From contig CM055103.1 in NCBI GenBank assembly GCA_029204225.1, forward strand, positions 46,226,611 to 46,290,610: DNA of 64,000 nucleotides. The letters are read 5' to 3'. Positions 25,459 through 35,121 of this stretch are shown one piece after another; position 1 is the first letter of the stretch; each line of letters opens with the position of its first letter. Position numbers and translations under genes: made by a program. This DNA comes from Diphasiastrum complanatum. Lineage: Eukaryota; Streptophyta; Lycopodiopsida; Lycopodiales; Lycopodiaceae. The notes beneath the pieces were generated by a model that was not told the DNA's origin, did not search any database, and saw only the letters and a list, made by a program, of their open reading frames with translations.

Positions 25459-26601
25459 CTAGAAATACTTCCTCTCAAACATATGATCTAGATTCAATAA
25501 GATCTCATCAATGCTTGATCTCGATCTTCCATAAAGGTTAGTGAAAACAATGTCACCATCATAAATCAAAAGATAGATTCCAAACTTTCCATCCAACATG
25601 AAGTAGAGTAGGTGAAGATGAGTATCAAACCTAATAAATCCAGCCTTCTTGAGTCCATAAAAAACCTCAATAATCTCACCAATGAGATCTCCCTTCCCTT
25701 GAAGAAATTGCCTCTCGATTTGCTCCATGTAGTTTTCTCCAACCAACCTTTTGCCATCTTGATCATGAGTGATCAATTCATTATCATAGAATCCTTTGAG
25801 TTGATGAAGAGATGTGAGATCCATGCCTTGGATCTTCCCAAGAACCAATCTTCCATTGCTCTTTCCTTCATAAGATTCCCTCTTAATGATTGCATCATAA
25901 GAAGTAGAAACCTCAAAAACATTAGAAGCCATGAAAAAAATGATTAGTACCTTCAACATAAGGATGATTGAAGTACTCTCTTTTTTCAAACAAGAACTTC
26001 TACTCAATGTTTTAGGTAATGAATCATACGATAATGATTCTTCCTCACTATCATTCACAATGACATCATTCAAAGTACATCCTACTTTGAACTCTCCACA
26101 TACTTCTCTTCTTCTTGACTTGTGACTATCTTCCTCACCAAGTCTCTTGATAGAACCATTTGATCTACTCTCTTTAAGACATGTGACTCCACTTTCTAGA
26201 AAAATGACTTTCTTGGAATCATAACAAAAGAATGTAAAAGAACCACCTCCTTCATGCATGCACCTAGCAACATCCTTTTCCATATGATCAAAGAAATCAT
26301 TAACAACAATCTTTTCCAAGGAAGAACCTTCACCTCCATTGATGAAGTTAGCTCTTTCCTTACCTTTTGCATGCTTGCACTTGCCATGAAGACCCATTGA
26401 AACACCATCATTATCCTCAAGACTAACCAAGTTAGCACAAAGATGAACATCTCCAAGAAGCATACTAGATCTTGATCTAGATCTAGCATAAGGAAGCTTG
26501 TTAGACTTTGCATAAGATCCACCAATCTTATTGATGCTAAAAGGTAAATTTGGAAAGTTGAGACCAATCTCCTTTTCCATTCCATCCTTTTTGTTATCCA
26601 T
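25459..26601 (-). CDS. Non-canonical central ORF of the copia derivative
   Basis: An uninterrupted 380-codon frame occupying the integrase/RT position. Most of it matches nothing I know: charged, serine-rich, with a hydrophobic stretch (IILMLKVLIIFFMASNVF) that could be a membrane segment or chance. Its last 80 residues keep a faint RT outline: EVFYGLKKAGF resembles ALYGLKQAP, and IYDGDIVFTN resembles the YVDD region but has lost the Val-Asp-Asp catalytic core. It cannot be an active polymerase. The frame could be a captured sequence fused to an RT remnant. Function unknown. Confidence 0.45.
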   Translation of the reverse strand: MDNKKDGMEKEIGLNFPNLPFSINKIGGSYAKSNKLPYARSRSRSSMLLGDVHLCANLVSLEDNDGVSMGLHGKCKHAKGKERANFINGGEGSSLEKIVVNDFFDHMEKDVARCMHEGGGSFTFFCYDSKKVIFLESGVTCLKESRSNGSIKRLGEEDSHKSRRREVCGEFKVGCTLNDVIVNDSEEESLSYDSLPKTLSRSSCLKKESTSIILMLKVLIIFFMASNVFEVSTSYDAIIKRESYEGKSNGRLVLGKIQGMDLTSLHQLKGFYDNELITHDQDGKRLVGENYMEQIERQFLQGKGDLIGEIIEVFYGLKKAGFIRFDTHLHLLYFMLDGKFGIYLLIYDGDIVFTNLYGRSRSSIDEILLNLDHMFERKYF

Positions 26602-26639
26602 AACAAAAGCATTAAGCTTGAAAAGTCTACCTTGTTATT

Positions 26640-26960
26640 GCCCCTAGCAACCAAGATTTCTTCCTTTGTAATGAAACAAGCATCACCACCAAACTTTACC
26701 ATGTATCCTTTCTCTATCATTTGACCAACACTTAACAAATTCTTTGAAAGTGAAGGAATGTAAAGAACACCATCAAGTCTTGCTTTCCTATTAGTAGAGA
26801 GACAAATAGGAATTGAACCAATACCTTCAATCACACACTCACCACCATTGGCCATTTGAATTGATTTCTTGGCTCCATCATAAGTGACCAAAGAAGTAAA
26901 GAACTTCTTGTGACTAGTCATGTGTGAACTAGCTCCACTATCAATCCATGAATCTTTGTC
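26640..26960 (-). pseudogene. Copia protease region and start of GAG-pre-integrase
   Basis: Encodes WIDSGASSHM, the aspartic-protease active-site loop, then YIPSLSKNLLSVGQMIEKGY, typical of the join between protease and integrase. The reading frame ends shortly after LVARGNNK and continues into the unrelated frame downstream. The segment lies one frame away from gag. Confidence 0.75.
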
Positions 26961-27084
26961 ACCTTCACTTGATATTAGACTTGAAGATCACATCAAAAGA
27001 GAATCACTACCACCTAGATCATCATCATTAGTAGTAAAGTGGATTTGCTTGCTACCTTCATCTCTTTGCTTCTTCAAACATTCA

Positions 27085-27852
27085 TTAGAAAAATGCCCTT
27101 TGATTCCACAATTTAAAGCATTTTAACTTAGACTTATCTTTCTTTTTGCCAAAAGAAGAATTCTCATTTTGATCTTGCCCTTTAGACCACTTGCCTTTGC
27201 CTTTGCCCTTGAACTTGCCTTTGATGAACATAGCATCCTCTTCATAATGAGATGTCGATGTAGATCCACCTCCTCTTGATTGAAGCCTATACTCCTCATT
27301 CACCAAGATCTCTTGCAAATCCACAATACTTGGCAAAGTCTTTTGAATAGCAAAACTTTGAACAAGATTAGCATGATCATCCAACAAGCCATTAAGTATA
27401 ACTTGAAAGAGTTCTACCTCCTTAATGATTTCATCAATACATGCTAACTCATCATTGAATGCTTTAACCCTCAAAACAAAAGCATGAGTACTCTCTTCCT
27501 TCTTTTGAAAACTTTGAAAGATTTGCCTCCTAAGAGTAAGCACTCTTGATATAGACTTGGATTCATAAAGCTTCTTCAAAGCTTCCCAAGCCTCCAAAGA
27601 TGATGTGCACTTACCAACTTCTTTGAGAAGTTCATTGGTAACATTCATCTTAATCATGTGTAGAGTTTTCTTTGCTCTCTTGTCATACCTCACTTGATCT
27701 TGAGGTGCTTGAGGCCTCTCCTCCACACCTGCAACAATCTCCATCAACTCATTCATCTCCAATAAGGACTCCATCCTCACCTTCCAAGTAGAATAGTTGA
27801 TTGAGGTAAGCCTATCATTGCTCTCCAACATAAAGCATCCACTTGTAGCCAT
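27085..27852 (-). pseudogene. Copia gag (UBN2-type) with frameshifted zinc knuckle
   Basis: A 255-codon gag starting MATSGCFMLESNDRLTSINY, with the W-KVRMESLL, LEAWEALKKLY and VLTLRRQIFQSF segments of the UBN2 gag-polypeptide family, then a Lys/Gly-rich linker. The CX2CX4HX4C knuckle (CFNCGIKGHFSNEC when read across frames) is split by an extra A near 27116, so the annotated frame ends in an aberrant tail. Translated capsid would lack the knuckle. The capsid part itself is intact. Confidence 0.8.
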
Positions 27853-28205
27853 ATTGAAGTGATCTGATCTTCTCTTTCAACCTGTTTCAATGCACAAAGC
27901 ACTCTCTTGAATGTCAACAAATGAACTCAAGAAGATATCACAAAGATATGGAACCTCTCAAATCTCTTCTAGCACTTCTAGCTAGAAAATCAACACATAG
28001 AATAGTGAAATCTTGATCAACCTATGATCTATCCTCAATCTAATAATTCTTGCCACTTACTAAGATTGAAACACACTCAAATGAAGTTCAGTAACCTCAC
28101 AAACTAGAGATCCAATCAAAATTAGGGTTTTGACAAAATCACAAAAAATTGAATATCTCAAATTCTACATGCAATTTCTAAAAACTTGATATATCTTCTT
28201 GTAGA

Positions 28206-28976
28206 GTAAGTTCAATATGCAAGATTGTAAGCCTTTGAGAACACCTATGGATGTGAACATGAAGCTTACTGCATATGATGAATCTGAGAAAGTGGATGCT
28301 TATTTGTATAGACAGCTACTGGGTAGTTTGATTTATTTGACACACACACGACCTGATATTTCTTATGATGTTGGTGTTGTTAGTCAATTTATGCAAGATC
28401 CTAGTCAAGCACACTGGAAGTCTGCTAAACGTATTCTCAAATACATTCAAGGGACATTGAATTTTGGTTTGAAGTATAATCAGCCTGAAGCGCCAATGTT
28501 GGTAGGCTATACAAATGCATTGGGCAAGTAATATTGATGACAGAAGATCTGTCAGTGGTCATACATTCAGTATGGTACAACTGCAATTTCATGGAGCAGC
28601 AAAAAGCAACCTACAGTAGCTTTATCATCGACGGAAGCTGAATATCGAGCACTCAGCAATGCTACACAAGAAGTGGTATGGTTACGAATATTGCTTGTGG
28701 ATTTAGGTCAACCACAGGTGGATGCGACTACTATATCTTGCGATAATCAAAGTTGCATTCACCTTGCCAAAAACACAATTTTACATGCTTGAACCAAGCA
28801 CATCGAAATACACTACCATTTTGTTCGAGAGAAAATTCTTGATGGAGCCATTGATCTTGTTTTTTTGTAAATCTGAAGATCAAATGGCAGATATTTTTAC
28901 TAAGTCATTAGGTATATGTCAATTTGAAAGGTTTCGTACACTATTAGGAATAGAAGAATGTAAGGGAGAGTGTTAG
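28206..28976 (+). pseudogene. Copia (second family) RT end and RNase H
   Basis: Begins in RT after the catalytic site (FNMQDCKPLRTPMD), then SLIYLTHTRPDISY, and RNase H with SLSSTEAEYRAL-like, CDNQS, TKHIEIHYHFVREK and ADIFTKSL motifs. Frameshifts near 28530 and 28560 and an in-frame stop near 28790 break it. It ends in a TAG lying inside the first bases of the LTR. It meets the lineage-A leader at the left junction. Confidence 0.8.
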
Positions 28977-29239
28977 AAATCAATGATAAACTTCATTGTT
29001 ACTATTTACGAGGTACATTAATGTTGACAGATATGACCAGCTGTCATTAGTCGTAGGGTAGCCTATTAGTCTACTCATAGGTCTTCTCTCTCTATCAGGG
29101 GTTCAAGGTTTATTTGTACATTTGAAATTCAGTATGATATAGTGTGATAGTGTGATTGTGGGTGTTCCCTCTCTAGATCCATAACAATATTGTAATGGGA
29201 GTTCTAAATCCATTAATGAAATGCAATGAATATTTTTCA
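28971..29239 (+). repeat. Short LTR of the second copia family
   Basis: Starts TGTTAGAAATCAATGATAA immediately after the polypurine run AAGGGAGAG. The end is inferred at a TTTTTCA about 270 bp on. It is unrelated to lineage-A LTRs. The 5' LTR is missing. Confidence 0.55.
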
Positions 29240-30759
29240 GTGCCTCGTCCTTTTAGTAATAGGCATCATTAGTTATGTCTATGAAACTCATCTGTTGAGC
29301 ATCTAATTGTAGGTTTGCATGACTAATCCTTGAGTTCTAGCTAGAATGGGAGGTAAATTCAATCTCGATGGTGGTTGGGATAAGACACACTTCATTGCAC
29401 TGAAGGAACAAGATTTGGGACTAGGCAGGTAGGTTGGTTTAAGCCATTATATCGATAGTCATTCATGTTTTGGTTGGTCATATTGCAGATATGGCAATAT
29501 CAAATAAATCTCTCTAATCTATGTCTCAATTGTGGACATTTGTTTCCTGTGTGATTCCTCACATAGTGAGAACACCATATACACTCTCATCTGGGGTACT
29601 CTTGGGTGTTCCTAGGTTGTAAGACTTTCAACTTTTGATCTACAATTTGTCGTAAGGTCAAAGTAAGCTTTTTGAGATGTTCATTACTCTACATATTCAT
29701 CTTTTCTATACTGACTTAACAAGTAAACACCTGCACACATACATTCATCATGAAAAACCAGAAAAATAAGTACAAGTAAAGATCAAAACACATGAAAAAT
29801 GGCAAAATTATGCATATGGATAGAATTGTAGTAAAAACTAGTAAGTTATAAAAACCAACTAGATTCTTTCGAAGGAAAGAGCCTCGGGTGTCAATGTAGC
29901 ACAAGTGGTGAGTAGAGTCCATGAAGGCGAAAGTGCACTCAGAAAATGCAAATTCTAGCCAAAAACTCTAGTGACAAAACTGATAGGGGCGATTCTTGAA
30001 ACTTTCGTGAGTCTCACATAATTTTTGTTCGAGAATAATTCGTGTTGGATCAATCAAGCTCTGTAACACAACAAGACGAAACGAGATGAAATCTAGTCGA
30101 GCAAAAAATTTCGAGAATGAAATCAGTTCATCAGGAATTCAGATATGATTGCTGGTCACTACCAGCTATATCATTCTTACAATCCTTCAGAGTGTAGATA
30201 GACACTGCTGATCTACGTTAACAAATTAATATAGCATTCAACAAAATCAAATCAATATGCAAATTTGAATTAAACAAGTGAATCAGACACACTAATAATA
30301 TCAGACAAAAATTCATTCATGACATATCCACGCAGTGCATTGGCGTGAGAGAAATACAGTTCTCTCACGATTCATGTCTCGCTTACTAGTGGACTTTTGG
30401 ATCTACTAATCCTCTCAAAATTGTCTCGCTCACAGGCGGACTGTATTCTGAATATATTCATCTTCTTCTTCTTGCTTTTTTTTTCTTATGCATCAAACCA
30501 AAAGTATATAGTTTGCGAACAATTTCATTTTACGTCGTGTAACTTTCTGATTAGAAAGATTAAAAATCTACAACTAATCACGAATTACAAGAGTGGCAGA
30601 TTAGCCACGATCTAGAGTACTTCTGCTGATGTCATGATATCTGATCAAAAATTTGTACCCCATGGTACATGGCTGATCTTCTTGATCCTTTGAGGAGCAC
30701 GATTGATTTCGTGTCATGTTGTGTCGTGTCGTGTCGTTTGTCAAATTTTCAGGATTGAA
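29240..30759. other. No gene recognised
   Basis: AT-rich sequence. A short GTGTC repeat at 30718-30737 lies at the edge of the integrase relic that follows. Nothing else is supported. Confidence 0.45.
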
Positions 30760-31560
30760 AGCTAGCAAAGCTTTGGGAATAGAAACATTTTGTTTATTCA
30801 GCTCCCTCTCAAAGCATGATAGACAAATTGTTGTTCGATGCCAATGTGGCAGAACATAAGCCCTTGAATTCATTCAAGATATACTCACCACCATTGTCAC
30901 TCCTAAGAGCTTTGATCTTCTTTCATGTTTGCAACTCTGCAATTTCTTTATATTCTTTGAAGAATCCAAAAGCTTCAGATTTGTGCTCCATGAAATATAC
31001 ATCAGTTCTTCTAGAATAGTCATCAATAAAGGTAATATAGAATCTAGCACTAAGCAGTGATGGTGTTTTCACTAGGCCACATATGTTTGTGTGAACTAAG
31101 TCTAGCAGATCTTTAGAAACATGTTCTTGATTTGATTTAAAAGGTCAGCTATATCAACAATGCAACTTTTGCAAACACGAGGGCCAACATTATGGAAGTT
31201 TAAATCAAGAACTGAAGAGCTCTTAGACATACTAGCAATCGACATATAATTAAGGTGACCAAGTCTATAATGCCAAATCAATTCTTTATTAACTAATGTT
31301 GAACTGCTTAAAGCACGATCAGTTACAGAACTACATTGAGCGAGCCTATAAAGATATCCCTATCTCTTTTCAAGTGCAAGGACTCTCTTGATTTTGTCAA
31401 GAATCTTACATGAATCCATCTCAAATTCTACCCTATGTCCTAGATTTGTAATACGATTTACCGAGAACAAATTTGTTGTTAGATTTTGGACATACAAAAC
31501 ATTTGGTACCTGTTTGGACATTCTATTAAGGAAGCCTAATCTGACAATACCTTCACTCTT
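30760..31560 (-). pseudogene. Copia GAG-pre-integrase and integrase relic
   Basis: On the minus strand: NLFSVNRITNLGHRVEFE, then LIWHYRLGHLNYMS and CKSC of the zinc-binding integrase N terminus, then FIDDYSRRTDVYFMEHKSEA and LRSDNGGEYILNEF of the catalytic core. Stops and frame changes interrupt it. At 31560 it is joined head-to-head with a plus-strand lineage-A derivative. Confidence 0.8.
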
Positions 31561-31806
31561 TTGTTCAATGACTTTGATGGTCAAGTGGAAGATCAAGGGG
31601 TTGATCTCAAAGGGCTTCAACAACACAAAAGAAAAAATGGAACTTTGAGCTAGTCAAGAGCACCAAAGAGATATGAAGTGAAAAAGATATTTTGGATATA
31701 TTTTTGTAGGTTATTGAAGAGTCAAGTAAGGTCAAGAGAGCAGAAAGGAATTGTTTTCCAAGTTTACTTTACTTGTTCTATCTCAAGTTTGAGCAATTTA
31801 ATGTGA

Positions 31807-32340
31807 ATGTGTGCAAATTGTCAAGATATGGTGAAACTAGTTACATTGTTTTGCATCATTTTGATGTTGGAGTTGTACAGCATTCTCGGATTTTGCTATA
31901 AGGGAGGCTCATTACGTCACTCATTCATGTTCAAGTCATTAAGTGATGATGATATCTTATGGCAAGATGGAGATGGAGGCTTATTCATGGATTTTCATGG
32001 TGGAGACATATCAAGGAAGGACAAAGATGGAGGAGACATGCAAGAATTGGTTGATTACTCACATTTATTGTTTGTTTGTTGTTATCTTTCAGAGATTTCA
32101 AAGGTGGAAGCATGGAGGATTTCATTCATTAGGATTCTCTCTTACATTCTATGTTGGTTTTTCATTTTGATATGTAAAATTAATGTAAGAAATAGTGAAG
32201 CATCCAATATGGACACTATTATCTATATCAATTATGAAAGCTATTATAAAACCATAGAGAAGAGGTCTATACTTAGGATGGAGATCATTCTTGAGATGGA
32301 TCAAAGTTGTGTGGTAAAACTAGTTGAAGAGGGAGTGTGA
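31807..32340 (+). CDS. Non-canonical 3' ORF, second copy
   Basis: A 177-codon frame homologous to the C-terminal part of the ORF at 24.48-25.34 kb, with DDILWQDGDGG, GGDISRKDKDGGD, SHLLFVCC, NSEASNMDTIIYINYE and EKRSILRM. Unlike the other copy it ends KLVEEGV before the LTR, exactly the C terminus of the genuine RNase H at 15.0 kb. This suggests the foreign segment was inserted just upstream of the last RNase H codons. Start codon uncertain, function unknown. Confidence 0.4.
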   Translation: MCANCQDMVKLVTLFCIILMLELYSILGFCYKGGSLRHSFMFKSLSDDDILWQDGDGGLFMDFHGGDISRKDKDGGDMQELVDYSHLLFVCCYLSEISKVEAWRISFIRILSYILCWFFILICKINVRNSEASNMDTIIYINYESYYKTIEKRSILRMEIILEMDQSCVVKLVEEGV

Positions 32341-32787
32341 AAAATGTCAACTAGTTTAGTTGGTCCATTCAATTTGGAGGCCAAAGTGAAATTTCAACTT
32401 AGAGATACATTTCTTAATGTCAATAAGATCTAGAAATAGTTTTATCACTATTTTTAACAAGTATGTAAGTGGATAAGGTTAGATTTGGAGCTACTTCTAT
32501 TGGCTAATGTGGATACATTGCATCTAGTCAAGTTAAACTAGGTTTTTGGTGAAGTTAGGGAAATTTTAGGGCAAGTGACATTATGGCTATTATAGATAGT
32601 TCTACCAGCATGGAGAACACGTCTCATGTTCTCATTTTGGATGGAGAACTTTTCTCTTTTGATACTACATCCATCTCTTGCATATTTCTCATGATATCTT
32701 GAGTTCTAATGTGTAGAATGTGATTTGTCTTGTTGTACTTGGATCCACACGTGTGAAAGACAATCTACTACTGCTGTTGTATGGACA
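32336..32787 (+). repeat. 3' LTR of the second derivative copy
   Basis: Starts TGTGAAAAATGTCAACTAG and ends near TGTATGGACA. It shares the CACACGTGTGAAA motif with the other lineage-A LTRs. About 452 bp. Confidence 0.75.
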
Positions 32788-33752
32788 GGGACAATACTAT
32801 ATTAGTACTTAGTGATTATGATCAGATCTTCAAGTATTTCCAAGCTCTAGCATGGTAAATGCATGATTTCTAGCTTGTTGATGATTCTAGATGTGCACTC
32901 CAATTTAGCCATAGGTCTAATGATCCATTAAGTATGTTGATCTGAAAAAATTTCACAAAAATTTAGATGAATGATTTGGAAAATCTAAATCGCTTTACTT
33001 TAGTATTTTCATTGAAAATGTATGAGTCTCATGGGCATTTTCATAATATAAATTATTTTACTTATGAAGAGTTTGCTTACATTAGTGGATGATACTCTAC
33101 TACAAATTGTAGTTAATAAGTACTTGTGTATGGATTTCAGCCTAGATCTCTGAAAGTTTTGGAGATAGACAAATTTATGGAGATTGGATGATTGTTACTT
33201 TGTTACATGAGATGCTAGAAATAAGAACATTTAACTCAAAGAATCTATGGAGTACTCAAGACTGAGTTACAATCATTTGTATCTTGATGCACCTCCTAGA
33301 GATTCTAGTAGGTTGAACTAAAATGCCTTTAGGTTTTGGACATTCTAAGACTATTTATATAAAAAAGTACTTATAAATTATCTAGGAGAAATTGTGGATA
33401 ATTTTTTACTATAATGGCTTGTTTCTTGAAGCTTTTGAACTTTGATCTCAAGTGTTAAGTATTGACTCACCCAAAGTTTTATGTAAATTGAAATTACATG
33501 AAGCTGATAGTACTGATTTGGAGAAAATCAAATCTAATTAAAAAAATTTATCGCTTAGTGTATTTTCTAGACCTAAGATTGTACTTTGGAGTAGGGATAA
33601 CCATTTGGAAAATAAATCTATAAATAAGTACTTCTTTGATATTTGAAGTTAGACTAAGAATAATGATCTTTCTGGGTAAATATGAAAGTTAGATAATAAT
33701 TATTTGTTTTTTATGATGTTCGAAAGATAAGAGCTATTTAAGGAGGGAAGAA
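32788..33752. other. AT-rich sequence, no gene recognised
   Basis: No retroelement domain could be read, although the polypurine-like AAGGAGGGAAG at its right end suggests the body of an old LTR element. Confidence 0.4.
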
Positions 33753-34215
33753 TGTTAGGTCCATGTTGGGTTCAAAGGATTCACAATAATACTTGGAGTG
33801 GATATTTTGTACTCCAATGTACAAGTTTAATAGTTACGCCTCGCCATTCCAGACTAGGCCATTAATGTAATTAATAATCTTGTCAGAACCCAAGCTTAGG
33901 ACAAGTGGAGCTAGTGCATAGTGATTGACAACTTATTATGCATGCAGAGGAGATAAAAAACAATTGGTTGAGAATGAGAATCCTATATGAATATTCCTAG
34001 GCTCTACATATGCGTATAGAAACTCACCCTCCTCTATTGCCAATTTCAGGTATTCAGGTGCCGGAATTTTCTCCCCTCTTGTATTTAGTCACCGTGGCTC
34101 GAGAGAGAAACTGATTGAGATTTGACTTTTGGCTTCTAGTTAGTTGGGTAGTTTGGCACCACAACATTATTTCGATGTGTTTGTAAGCTTGATCTTTGGG
34201 ATCTCATTACAACAA
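33753..34215 (+). repeat. Possible decayed LTR
   Basis: TGTTAGGTCCATGTTGGG follows the purine run AAGGAGGGAAGAA, as a 3' LTR follows a polypurine tract. The right end is not defined, and no second copy exists in the window for comparison. Confidence 0.3.
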
Positions 34216-34339
34216 TAATACTCTTCATATTGCCAATACGTAGTTCAAAGTGAATAAGGACTAATTTGAGATCGACAAAGTAAAAAAGATAACCTATAAC
34301 TCAGGCCAGGTCACGAGGAGTGCGACAAAAAGGTCATCG

Positions 34340-34690
34340 TGTTGGATTATGCTACTATCGGGAGTGATTCGTTCAAATAATCGATCTTTAATCTACATCC
34401 ATTCATATGTCCAGTTCTGTAGTTTTGTTCATGTTCCTACACAGTCTATATAGAAATACTCGGGAATCGCTCAAAAGGTGGCTCCAACATATCGGATAGC
34501 ATCCGACATATTGACGACGTTGATGAAAGTCGAAGGAGTTGGACATGTCTATGAATGACAATTATTGTTCTGCCTAATATGAAGCTAAATACTTGCCCTA
34601 ACTGCTTTGCAAGTAAATTTTCATGAAGTCCTAATTGGATGGATGCATTGACCAACCTCAACACGTAATATTGCCTTTGCAAGGCCAATA
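34340..34690 (+). repeat. Isolated LTR fragment related to the copia at 61.5 kb
   Basis: From TGTTGGATTATG onward it aligns with the reverse complement of 61450-61643, sharing words such as GATCTTTAATCTACATCCAT and GAAATACNCGGGAATNGCT. It is probably a solo LTR or truncated LTR of that family. The right end is approximate and no target duplication was found. Confidence 0.6.
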
Positions 34691-35043
34691 AGGACGTATC
34701 ATGGTACCTGTAAATAACATACTAGAGAATGGTTGCTCCAATAACAATAAGTTACTCCAGAAAACATCTCGACTTGTAAAATCTTATTCAAAAATAGTAT
34801 AGTTGGTTTATGTTCACTAACGAGTATTTTTACCTTGAAGTTAATGTGAATCTACAGTGGGTGCGTGGAGCAATTTGTCTTGTCTTGTGAGATAGCTTGT
34901 ATGATTGTTTGAAGAAAGCATGTCAATGTTGAAGGTAGGTAGAATTTTGTGAAGCCCTTGGTGTTTTGTATATTTCAAGCATGATTGCATTCAAACAAGA
35001 AAGGAGACCCAATCACGTGGCCCAAAATGTGTTTGCAAATCAA

Positions 35044-35119
<76 letters not shown>
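35044..35119. repeat. CT microsatellite
   Basis: A pure CT tract of about 76 bp, ending at CCGCCCCAAG. Confidence 0.95.

Positions 35120-35121
<2 letters not shown>

Larger units (their letters stand above)
23987..28205 (-). mobile_element. Non-autonomous copia lineage A element with unusual ORFs
   Basis: Read on the minus strand: lineage-A leader (28205-27853), gag, zinc knuckle, protease. After that come long open frames that do not correspond to the usual integrase and full RT, then the polypurine tract and 3' LTR. The leader is truncated at 28205, where a plus-strand copia fragment begins, so there is no 5' LTR. The length to the LTR end is about 4.2 kb, well short of a complete copia of 5 kb or more. 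A shorter copy of its 3' half lies at 31.56-32.79 kb. Confidence 0.75.
31561..32787 (+). mobile_element. Second copy of the non-autonomous copia derivative (3' half)
   Basis: Nucleotide similarity to the minus-strand element at 23.99-25.27 kb starts abruptly here (a stretch containing GATGGTCAAGTGGAAGATCA) and continues through the non-canonical 3' ORF, the GAAGAGGGAG polypurine run and a complete 3' LTR (32336-32787). The upstream gag half is absent. Short indels break the first part of the ORF relative to the other copy. Confidence 0.75.

Noticed and set aside
33753-34441. A full Ty3/gypsy element ending here
   Set aside because: Only a purine tract and TGTTAGG start are visible; no gypsy domain could be read upstream.
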